Shown here: positions 36,992-46,581 of the stretch, piece after piece
Position numbering within the stretch: position 1 is the first letter of the stretch
Layout: each line of letters begins with the position of its first letter
Origin: Blastomyces gilchristii SLH14081
Taxonomy: Eukaryota; Ascomycota; Eurotiomycetes; Onygenales; Ajellomycetaceae
Assembly: GCF_000003855.2 (NCBI RefSeq)
Contig: NW_003101668.1
Coordinates: 809,068 to 873,067 of the forward strand
Length of the DNA: 64,000 bases
Direction of reading: 5' to 3'
Made by a program: the position numbers and the translations under genes
Notes under the pieces: model-generated
The model's database searches: none
Told to the model about the DNA's origin: nothing
What the model saw: only the letters and a program-made list of their open reading frames with translations

Positions 36992-38216
36992 CAGTATTCA
37001 AATTTGACGATATTGAATGTTTTTCCTCATTCCGCCCTTTCAGTATAGCGACTTTTGTCAAAGCCTATCCTGCTCTACATATCTTACTCTCCTTGGACTT
37101 GTTCCCCATTTTTCTTATATTGCTCCTTTTAGCCTCTTTCTGTATTTTGCATAATGAGCTCTTGTCTCACTAGTGGATTCGCTCTCCACGAATGATTGTG
37201 AGAAGGTCTTTTTTTATAGATCTATCTGTTTATATTTATATATTATTATTACCCACCTGCCTTCAATGCTATGAGAACTCTGTTGCTCATCCTGAATACA
37301 GTGCCGTCCCTACTTGTTTTTCGTTGTCCCTCATTGGACTACCACCCCCATCCTATCTGTTTATTTTGAGCGAATCCAAATAGTTGGCTGGGTTGGTTAT
37401 GTACGGACACTACACATGAAGTGCTTGATGTGGAATTTTGCTCCGGTGGCTTGGACGCTCGATTATACGGGTAGATGTGACAAGCGGAGCACGGCGGAGG
37501 AGCGAGGGACGATAAGAGAACGGTTAGAGGCTGCACGCTTCCCTCTTATCTATCTTCCCTGGAAGCCAGGCGTTCCGCTTGTGTTATTAGATGTGAGATA
37601 ATAACTTACATGCGCTGAGCTCACGAATGCATGAGTGCTTCTTTTCTTTTAGCTTCCACCCCCTTCTTCGTCTTCTTATCTATTGCTTGTTCACGCACGT
37701 TTATTTTACGATGTGGTACATCGCATGCTGGACCTAGTTCTGACCGGATACATCAAAATGCTGGCCTAGATTGGGGGTGTTTGTTTGGCACGATATAGAC
37801 ATCACAGAGAGGGTCTCCGCCACCATACCTGTGGTCGGTCATGGATGCGCTGCCATATTTCAATTCGCTTGCAATATGTTGTATTGCGTGGTGTCTGTTT
37901 CTCACGGTTTGAGTTTCTGGAGTCTGCGCTTTTTAAGTACTCTGCTAAGGTTCGAAGACAGACCATTGAGTGTTTGCTTCTACGTGCACCGATGCGAGAG
38001 GAATTTTGGATGTCTCTTTGACTACATCCGAGTTACATAAAGGGGAAGGCAACCTGGTTGGTGTTCGGCTGCTGGTGGGTTTTATTACTAGTGGCGAAGC
38101 CTGGGGAGAGAGGTGTGACGTAGGGCTTTCACTGCTTGTACAGTGCTTACTGTATACTTTTGCCCAAGATTCTATCAAATTATTTTTTCAATATAAACGT
38201 ACATGAGAAGATTTGA

Positions 38217-38258
<42 letters not shown>

Positions 38259-38994
38259 GTTGTCGCTCTGGTGGTATATACTGATGATTCGCTACTACTA
38301 CTGAATATTTGGGCTGTAGGAGCGAGGCCGGGCCTGGTGTGTGGGGATATATATGGATTAATTCGGAGGTTAGCTCTTTTTCTTCGAGTTCAGAATAAAA
38401 TAAAACGCCTGTCGGGCTCACAGTTCATCCAATCATCGACGCCTTATGCTTCACCTGCCAGCTTACCCTGTATCTCATCCTTATGTTCTGAGGGACCTCA
38501 AGGGAATTCTGATTTGCCAATTGTTGATATTTTGCCCACGCAGAATTCATGATACTTTAGCATCAATCACGACATTCTCCGTTTTGCAGAAGGCAGCGTC
38601 CAAAGCATTATAGATTGCATAGATTGGAAGATGCTGCAGCCTCATGTAAACACACTTCTGGTTTGGGACTACCCTCAAAATGCATGAAAAAAACAAATAC
38701 AGGGGTAATACAAATTAAGACCCCTCTGTTTTATAGCAAGCGATTATAACTCGCTAATTTCGCATATTAGCTCATACTAGCGGTATCCTTTTCCGTTATT
38801 TTTCAAAAGTTAAAATTGAACCACGGATTTTTCGCGATTTCCTCTTTTAGCCGCATTCGGGTTTGAGGACAACTTCACCTTCAACTTTGCTGTCGCGGTT
38901 GCTGTTGCTGTTTTTCTTTTTCCCTTATTCCTCTCCGTCCTCTCCATCTTCTCCTATTCCTGACGCTGGACGCCCATCTCCCACTAGCGTCACT
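36992..38994. other. Intergenic region between RING ligase and sterol reductase
   Basis: Ordinary composition with several short open frames (up to 95 codons) that have no recognisable similarity, and no splice pattern joining them. It should contain the 3' untranslated region of the RING gene and the promoter of the sterol reductase. A CT-rich leader tract lies near 38915-38960. Confidence 0.55.
38219..38254. repeat. Poly-T run of 36
   Basis: An uninterrupted run of 36 T between gaag and acaagttg. No matching target duplication was found around it. It could be the tail of a minus-strand retrocopy, a slippage-prone homopolymer, or an assembly artefact. Confidence 0.85.
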
Positions 38995-40993
38995 ATGACC
39001 GTCACTCGCTCACAGACGGGGAAAACCCCCAAGTAAGCACGCCCTGGGCGCATTCCACGTAACGCAGCACGTCTTGCTGTTCAATTGAAACCAGGATCTC
39101 CTGAGTTGATCTTCACCCTATTGCCACCGCTAACTTTTGATTGCACCTAGGAAAATTCAGCGTGAGGGTTTCGTAGAGACACCACGTCGTGTCACCAGAA
39201 GTCGTGCGTCCATGACTCCCGACCTGAGTGCGGACACCGAAGTCTCCAACTCTGCATCTTCGAGCCTAATCCTCGTGAATCCACTGACATCCAATTCAAC
39301 TGCAAGGAGGCGTGCCGCCGATAAGGAAAAAAACAGTGATGTCGTGGATAACCTCGTCGATGACAAGAAGCCCGCCAATGGACATGTCAACGATGCTAAT
39401 GCCAACGGGACCACCCCGAAGAACTACAAAATCGATGAATCGGGCCACTTCGAGTTTGGCGGGTCTCTAGGCTGTTTATCTATGATGATTGGATTCCCGC
39501 TGCTGATGTACTATATGTGGATTGGCGCGACATATTATGGTGGACGCATGCCATTGCCTGAGGAAGGGCAGACTGCGAAAGAGTTTGGGCTTCATTTGGT
39601 TAACCTCGCGTATGAGGGCGCGTTCCCTAGCACCAAAGCGTGGATCACATACTGGACCTTCTTTATCTTTGAGGGACTGTGTTATTTGTTTCTCCCCGGC
39701 ATCTATGTTAATGGCCGAAAATTGGAGCATTTGGGCGGAAAACAATTGCCGTATTATTGCTCTGCATATGCGTCCTTCTACACTACGATTGCTGTTGCCG
39801 TTGGTCTGCACGTTAGTGGATTGTACAAACTATATACAATTGTTGATGAGTTTGGCCCCTTGATGAGCGTTGCCATCTTGACCGGTTTCATTGTTTCCAT
39901 CATCGCTTATATCTCCGCTCGAGTTCGTGGTGCTGAGCATCGCATGAGTGGCTACCCCATTTACGACTTCTTCATGGGTGCTGAGCTCAACCCGAGATTA
40001 TTTGGAATCTTGGATTTCAAAATGTTTTTTGAGGTCCGACTTCCTTGGTATATTCTATTTCTGATTAGTTTGGGAGCTGCGGCTAGACAGTGGGAGACCT
40101 ATGGCTATGTTTCTGGCGAGGTTGCGTTCTTAGTGATGGCGCATTATTTGTACGCCAATGCATGCTCGAAGGGCGAAGAATGTATCATATCCACATGGTT
40201 CGTAACTCCTCTCCCCGCTCCTGATACCAATTATGCTTTGGGAGCAAGCAGTCGTAAGTGGGAGTCGCTAACATACCGCCTATAGGGATATGTACTACGA
40301 AAAATGGGGATTTATGCTTATCTTCTGGAATCTTGCTGGTGTTCCTCTGAGTTACTGCCACTGCACCATCTATCTTGCGAATCACCACCCAGATACCTAC
40401 CGAATGAACAGATATTTGCTTGCCGCCTTATTAATTGTCTATCTGTTTGTTTACTGGGTGTGGGACACGACCAACAGCCAGAAGAACCGTTTCCGACAGC
40501 AACGGGAGGGCGGTATTACCTATAGGAAGACTTTCCCACAACTACCTTGGCAAACTGTCCAAAATCCTCGGACTATCACGTCCAAGGATGGCCATACGAT
40601 TTTGGCCGATGGGTGGTGTATGTTAAATCTCATTCCCACAGTTACTGTACTTTTCTTCCAGCTAACCTTTTCTTCCTTTTTTTTCTAGATGGATATGCCC
40701 GGAAAATCCATTACACCTGCGATCTCTTTTTCGCTATGAGCTGGGGCTTGGTGACTGGATTTAAGAGTCCTTTCCCCTGGTTCTACCCTGTCTTCTTCGC
40801 TACCATGATCAGCCATCGTGCGCTTCGAGATATTCAACGCTGCAGGCAGAAGTACGGAGAAGCCTGGACCCAGTATGAGAAGGAGGTCCCTTACCTCTTT
40901 ATTCCCGTAAGTTGCACAAGTATTCTTTTTATCTTGTTGTTTCCAGCCGCTTTGCTCAAAATAAGCTGACAAAAGAATCAGTACGTAATTTAA
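38995..40993 (+). CDS. ERG24: C-14 sterol reductase (ERG24/LBR family)
   Basis: Reduces the delta-14 double bond left after lanosterol 14-demethylation, using NADPH, in the endoplasmic reticulum membrane. Exons by my reading: 38995-39032, 39151-40197, 40286-40617, 40689-40906 and 40982-40993, introns 71-118 bp, giving 548 residues. Both family signatures are present: [16 protein letters not shown] and [18 protein letters not shown]. About eight or more hydrophobic segments span the rest. The first 110 residues are a hydrophilic extension with TPRRVTRS. The last exon is only 12 bases and supplies the C-terminal Tyr-Val-Ile. No inactivating change is seen. ERG24 is the known target of morpholine antifungals. 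Confidence 0.94.
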
Positions 40994-41471
40994 TCGACAT
41001 GGATACATACGTACCATTAGTATGCCCGTGCACGCGAGGATACGATACCCCATAGACAAGAAACTGCCAGTGTGGCTTTTCAAAAGTTATCATTCCCAAC
41101 GAAATAACTTTTTCTCTCCTTCGATGTATTAAATTTTGCGAGGACTAATTTTTAATGCTGCCCTTTTCCCCTTCCTTTTCGTTTTTACTTTCCCAATGGG
41201 ACGATTCTGAGAGATGGGCTGGCCATCCATATATCCATTTGCTGGAGAGCAACTTTTTACATTAATAGAAACAAATTCATAGTTACTTAGTTTTGATAAC
41301 TTTACTCATCTGTTTGAAAATTCCAATCTCCCCCTTATTGCAAGGGTATCAAGAACCCCCTACCACAAACGCAATCTGCGCAAGAGAAAAAGAGACTCGT
41401 CAAGTATTCCCGAAATAAAGCACCACGAACCAATAAATGAATAAATAAACAAATAAAAAATAAAATAAAAT
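40994..41471. other. Convergent 3' flanks
   Basis: No gene. It lies between the ends of the sterol reductase (plus) and the methyltransferase (minus), with A-rich low complexity near 41435-41470 (aaataaa-type repeats) that could hold polyadenylation signals for either strand. Confidence 0.55.
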
Positions 41472-43390
41472 TCACTCCCGTTTCCGTCCATAGACGACCC
41501 TCAGCTTCGTATAAAGGTGGGTCCCCCTATTCCTCAAATCGTTACCCACCGCCCACAGCAGGACATCAAGCTCGTCTTTACTCCACCCCAACACTCGAGT
41601 GAAGAGCGCAAGCGAATATGACCGCATCATCTCCTGGACATGGGTTGCCTGATAGCGACCTAGTTCTTTCAAGCGTGGGTCCTGGGGCCAGGGGGAGAGA
41701 GGGACCTGGTTCGTTGTTATTGGCCAGTTAGTCCAAGTCTTGTATCCCCTCCCACGTCCACTCCTCCTCAACTATCCATAACCCAGGGTTATTTCATAAA
41801 CCCGGAGTTTCTCAATGGAGCCTACAACATACCTTAAACACCACCTCCTCAACGTCAACAAACCCCGCTTGCTCCATCCACTGCTTCCAACTCCCCTCAA
41901 CACCTAACTCCTTCCCAACCTGCCGACTCGCCTCCTCTAGCAACTGCTGCCACTGCGTAGCCGTCACGGCCCGCTCGTGCGTCCCGTCGTCTGAGAAGAA
42001 CTTCGTTTCCATGCCTTGCACCTCCAGGAAGCCGCCGGGGGCTAGGTGGCGGTAGGCCTGTCCGAAGAGTTTGGGGTAGTCGTGGACTGAGCCGGCGATT
42101 TCGCGCATGTGGATAAAGTCAAAGGGGCTGTGGGCAGGATCTGGGGTGGGTACGGGAGCAGACGGGGCATCGTTATTGTAGACGTCATTGGTAATGGTGC
42201 TAGCGCAACCGGTGCTTTGGAGACTGTCGGCTGAGGCGGTTTGTTCAAGGGGAGGTGTGTCGGCTTTCGCGCTAGCTGTGTATGGCCATTCGGCTTCGAA
42301 GTCGTCTATTTCAAAGGTGCAGTTTGGGGGTATGTGGATGCGTTGGATTGGGCTTATGTCCATCCCTATTATTTATTAGCGTCTGATGGATTCGTCCACC
42401 TACGGTCCGTCCCATCTATCTCTTGGTCTTGTTTCATTTTGACATTTCTTTTCACGCACCGATAACTTGTGACTTCTGGTGCTGGCTGCCATGCATATTA
42501 ATAAACAGAGTTAGCTTCATAGTGCATTTCGTCAAGGCAATTTCTATGTTTCCGTCTTCCTTTTGCTTCTTGGAATTTTCAGTCCTCGCACGCTCCTTCT
42601 CCTCACTCAACCACCACAAGATTTGACCAATTGCACGTCCGGGAGGGCATGGAACTCACTCCGCAAATTCAACTGCCCAACTCCCTGTTCCCGTACCTAA
42701 ATCAAGTACTCGTCCAGGGTTTCGCTTTATCGGAGCGCAGTACAGACGGCGATCTAATACATGGCGGTATATGAAGTGTAACTAGATATTGCAAGAATGG
42801 TTAGTGATTTTGATTATCACCTCAAAAAGAGAATGGAACATGCACATACCAAGTCCATACGGTCTTGCTCCCGTTTGTCGTTTGGCTGATGTGTATGGTA
42901 TGTTAATTCGCAGACAACAGGGATATATGGTAAATGGATAGAGGATGAAATAGCGCACCAAAAAGTATGCTCCATCTTCCAATCTGTGATATCGCCGGCC
43001 ATTCTGAAAGCACCGCCAAGATTGCATTGTGAATATCATGATGCCAAATGATCGTAGTCCTTTTCCAATGGTTGATGGACATTTGCCAGCTTACCTCGTT
43101 CCTGAAATGAATATAGAACACGGCATTAGCATCACTTCACTCCATCGTAGGTAGGGTAAACTAGACGATGCTGGATGCGGATGCAAAGATTTCCCCCTCA
43201 CCTGTAGTTAAATACAGTGGAAGCTATTGATGAAGTATCACTACATCTTAACGGTAAAGGGTTAGCAGTTGCGACCATTTATATACACACTATCCCACCC
43301 ACGTAAGTCTGCAGACTTTCTTTTAGGGGTTGGAGGAGGGACTCACGGGCTTCCACGTCGTGGCTGGAGGTCAGATTCCTGGATTTCATC
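41472..43390 (-). CDS. LaeA-like SAM-dependent methyltransferase, possibly broken
   Basis: A class I methyltransferase of the fungal LaeA/UMTA type; substrate unknown. Exons by phase and splice sites: 43390-43347, 43246-43202, 43101-43095 (7 bases), 43003-42959, 42885-42850, 42781-42628, 42365-41833 and 41705-41472. In order: NYRNENGRRYHRLEDGAYFL, PNDKREQDRMDL, SAM motif I VLDLGTGTGSWAVEFA, MDISPIQ, PFDFIHMREIAGSVHDYP, LAPGGFLEVQ and C-terminal FTRVLGWS. An in-frame TGA at 42658-42656 follows motif I; it could come from CGA or TGG by one transition. A roughly 50-residue Ser/Thr/Pro/Asp-rich insert lies before PFDFIH. The 5' start upstream of 43390 is unresolved. Either a recent pseudogene or a splice form I cannot see. 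Confidence 0.8.
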
Positions 43391-44515
43391 CTGCCATTCC
43401 AATCCTTTTAATCAGCAGCTGCTTGTTATTTTATTCCGAGTGCGGTAGTATCACAATGGGCAGTTCTCGCCGGTTGGGGACGGAAGTCAGAAGGAGCAGG
43501 CTGATCCTACATCGCACACAATAGGCAGATCCATCCTGGCTGCACCGCTCAGAATGGCTTGCCAGTTGAATGATGCCGTTATGATTGTATGAAGAAGCTG
43601 CAGCAACCTCGCAGACAAGTTTCAACCTACGTATTGGCGTATTGCTAGAATCTCGGCCGCACAAAATAGAAAATAAATAAATATAAATAAATAAATAAAA
43701 AGAGGTATTGGAAACTGTTTGGATGGTGTAAGCGAAGGATAGTTTAGGACCTTGTGGCTCGTGGGTATTCAGTGACTTGATTTATGTATGGTCTTCATCC
43801 AGGCAGTTTTTCTCGCCTGCGACGGTTATCTGTCAATGGTGTATAACGGAAGAATAAAGCAGGAAAATATCCCTTTCAGTCTCAAAAGAGTAGAGCCAGG
43901 AGATGAAGTTTAATGAATAAAAAATCACACTTAAAGAACGCCGGAAAGACTTATTACATGGCTCAGCCTCGTTCAATCGGCTACTCGCATCGGATCACGG
44001 CGCACGCATCCTCAACTGCATTGCCGATGCAGCTGTTGGATAATATCTGAGTGGGCATTTCCGGGACAGAGGGAGTCTACCGGGTTTTTTGGGAAAATTC
44101 TGGGTGACAATGTGATCAACTTTGCTTTCCGCGGAGGGTATTGATTCGATGCTGAATGGTCGACCGCGGTCCTGGACGGAATAACTAATCGTTGTGATCT
44201 GCGATGTCGCCAGTTTCCTGTGCTGCTGAGCTGCGATTGTCTGAGCGGGGATTTACGATCCGAACACGCACGCTATTCTTTCTATATTCTCAGATTGTTC
44301 GATTAGTTGAAGTAAAACCAGAAATATCATCATTCTTCTTTAATCTTCGGTTTCCTTACTACGTAGATATATTAAATATTCATTCGCCGGCCATGCACTC
44401 TTTCGCGGGTCATAAACAACTAGCTGCATACGACCTCTGCAGTATTAGAGGGATCCTGCAAGCACCTTTCGCAGTAATTCCCTTCCTTATATGGTTTAAC
44501 ATCATGTAAATTAAC
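43391..44515. other. Right edge of gene island, no gene resolved
   Basis: Ordinary composition. It should include the 5' exon or exons and promoter of the methyltransferase (minus). Open frames at 43330-43524, 43431-43664 and 44204-44509 show no recognisable domain. An AAAT/AATA simple tract lies at about 43664-43702. Composition turns AT-rich after about 44510. Confidence 0.5.
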
Positions 44516-44985
44516 ATTCAGTGGTGTTTTTAATTAACATCACTATCACACAGGTGGATCTGTACATGCGATGTTTCCACATGAATTCATACACAGAATT
44601 GACATGCAGTTATAATGATTGACACTTCATCATCTGCTGTAGAATAGATATAATCAATCTCATTAATCTCATCAACCTAATAATCAATGTCAACATTTTT
44701 TTAAGAAGTTAGTCTTATATCTCATATTATTGTTGTGAGAATGAAAGATACTGAAATCATGAATAAAAGTCAGTAGTGAGACAGATTGACTGTCAACTTC
44801 ATCTAAATCTTTCTCTATTCATATTATCTTTTCTGATTTACATTCACAATTATCATTATCATTGTCATTATTATTATCAAGTTGTCAATCTTCTCAATAT
44901 GAATTTTTATTTTCTAATTTGCGGAGCGAAGCGAAGCAATATGTTAAGTGCTTTCAAAACCTGATTAGAATAGAAGACACAATCT
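44516..44985. other. AT-rich start of right block with a small GC patch
   Basis: No gene. A patch gcggagcgaagcgaagc at about 44920-44937 stands out in otherwise AT-only sequence. Such motifs are common in fungal mitochondrial intergenic DNA, so a mitochondrial insertion is possible but unproved. Confidence 0.35.
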
Positions 44986-45156
44986 TGCAGATCTCATTCA
45001 GTGATATAAGTTCTGATTCAAGATAGAGTATATCAAGAAAATCAGAAATCTGGTGAATGAACTCTCTCACAGATCTGACTATGTCAAGAAAATAAGAGCA
45101 ATGAATACAGAAATATTAGAGAAAACAGAAAAGCTTCACAGAATACTCAGACTAAG
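44986..45156 (+). mobile_element. Gypsy-2 pol fragment
   Basis: Matches element C at about 19030-19200, the region between RNase H and integrase, including gttctgattcaagatag and agaaaagcttcacagaat. It is truncated on the right by the LTR of Gypsy-1 copy D. Confidence 0.8.
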
Positions 45157-45441
45157 TGTGGCGGGCTGCGCCCGATCATAAGACTATTTCATTACACTTC
45201 ATAGATTCCTGCCGAAAGCCCCGATTCTCAGTCGCCGATCCTCAGCCGAAGAACTCACAGAGTTCCTATTGTTTTCATCTCAAAAGCTTCTATTCTTCCA
45301 CCCTGAGGCTCCACCTTGTACATGTATAAATATTCACTTTGATCACTGATTCTTGCACTTTCTCTTTTGTTTTTCTTCTCTAATGTTTTCCACTTTTGTT
45401 ATATAAGACCTATATATTAATATTAATCTATTCAGTGTAGG
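45157..45441 (+). repeat. Gypsy-1 D 5' LTR, main part
   Basis: Starts TGTGGCGGGCTGCGCCCGA. It stops at ...gtgtagg, where a second LTR was inserted, and its last bases ggctctctaca resume at 45713-45726. Confidence 0.87.
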
Positions 45442-45712
45442 TGTAAGAGGCCTACGCCGAATAGATCGGTATAGATATAGGTCTTATATAACAAAAGTGG
45501 AAAACGTTAGAGAAGGAAAAAAAGAGAAAGTGCGGGAATCAGCGATCAGAGTGGATAATTATACGCGTCCGAGGTGGAGCTTCGGGGCGGAAGAATAGGA
45601 ATTCCGTGGGTTCTTCGGCCGAGGATCGGCGACCGAGAATCGGAGCTTTCAGCAGGAATCTATGAAGTGTAATGGAATAGTCTATATGATTGATCAGGCG
45701 CAGCCCGCCACA
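45442..45712 (-). repeat. Well-preserved solo Gypsy-1 LTR
   Basis: A complete 271-bp reverse LTR (tgtaagaggcc ... cagcccgccaca) with exact target duplications GTAGG at 45437-45441 and 45713-45717. It has no internal domain on either side, so it is a solo LTR. It keeps many CpG and GG/CC dinucleotides (for example gcttcggggcggaag), so it escaped most of the mutation that hit its neighbours and is probably recent. Confidence 0.92.
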
Positions 45713-46075
45713 GTAGGCTCTCTACACTTGAAAAACATTCATTATCTTCTCATTAGAAATGATTATTCATTGAAAAGATATCTAAATGTGTAATAACATG
45801 TAAAAAGTAGAGAAATGAATAATTAGTTAAGTGAATACTGAGTCTCTAAATAGAAGCTTACTTATCAGTCATTCTGATCTTGCAACAAGATCTCACAAAG
45901 AGAATAAGAACTTATAAAGAAAATGTCAGTGAAAGATCTAAGATTTCTCATATCTTAGATATATAAAATATTTATATGATTATACTTCTTCTGATTCTGC
46001 AAATATTACATATTTAATAAATAATATAACTATATCTACTGATAATATAAGATAACTCTTAAACACAAGTATAGA

Positions 46076-46581
46076 TAGACTGACTGTGTGACTGTATCTC
46101 AGATCAGAATCAGAATATTTAATAATTTCATTACTATTTTAATTAATCTTATTACACAGTTTTAAGATTAAATAGTAGTCTTATACTATTTCAGTAAGAC
46201 TTACTATCTACTCTTATTACATTTTTCAAATAAGATTATAATTTTCACTTCTCAATTTAAATTCTTTTTATTACTTTAAATGACTTTAAATTTCATTTAA
46301 GTGTTATCAAAAAGTGTTACTTTTTAAAAAATTAAAAATAGTCTAAAAAAAACCTTAAAATGTCTAAAAATAATAACTTTATATCAAGAATGAGACTAAA
46401 TGAGATTAAATAAAATCACTTTCTTATTTTTTCTAAGTCATAGTCTTATTTTAAGATCTGATAAATAGTCACTTTGTATGTTTTTTTAATGATTAGTCTC
46501 AGTGAGATTCATGTTAAGAAATGTATAAGATCAGATTAAATAAGATTAAATATAAAATTCATAGTCTTAGTAGCTAGTCTA
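46076..46581 (+). mobile_element. MITE copy 5, hAT-like, 506 bp
   Basis: Begins TAGACTGACTG and ends GCTAGTCTA, with the exact 8-bp duplication AGTATAGA at 46068-46075 and 46582-46589. The empty site is seen in Gypsy-1 B near 12088-12096. It is the most mutated of the five copies, including its termini. Confidence 0.88.

Noticed and set aside
37314..38206. Several short open frames between the RING ligase and sterol reductase genes
   Set aside because: None has recognisable similarity or splice sites linking it to a longer product, and they overlap each other in different frames.
42366..42660. Simple intron using the GTGAGT donor to remove the TGA in the methyltransferase
   Set aside because: Joining that donor to the acceptor before MDISPIQ leaves the downstream conserved sequence out of frame, and alternative acceptors bring stops. 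Transcript data could overturn this.
44204..44509. 101-codon open frame at the right edge of the gene island
   Set aside because: No domain, no supporting splice pattern, and it runs to the composition change; likely accidental.
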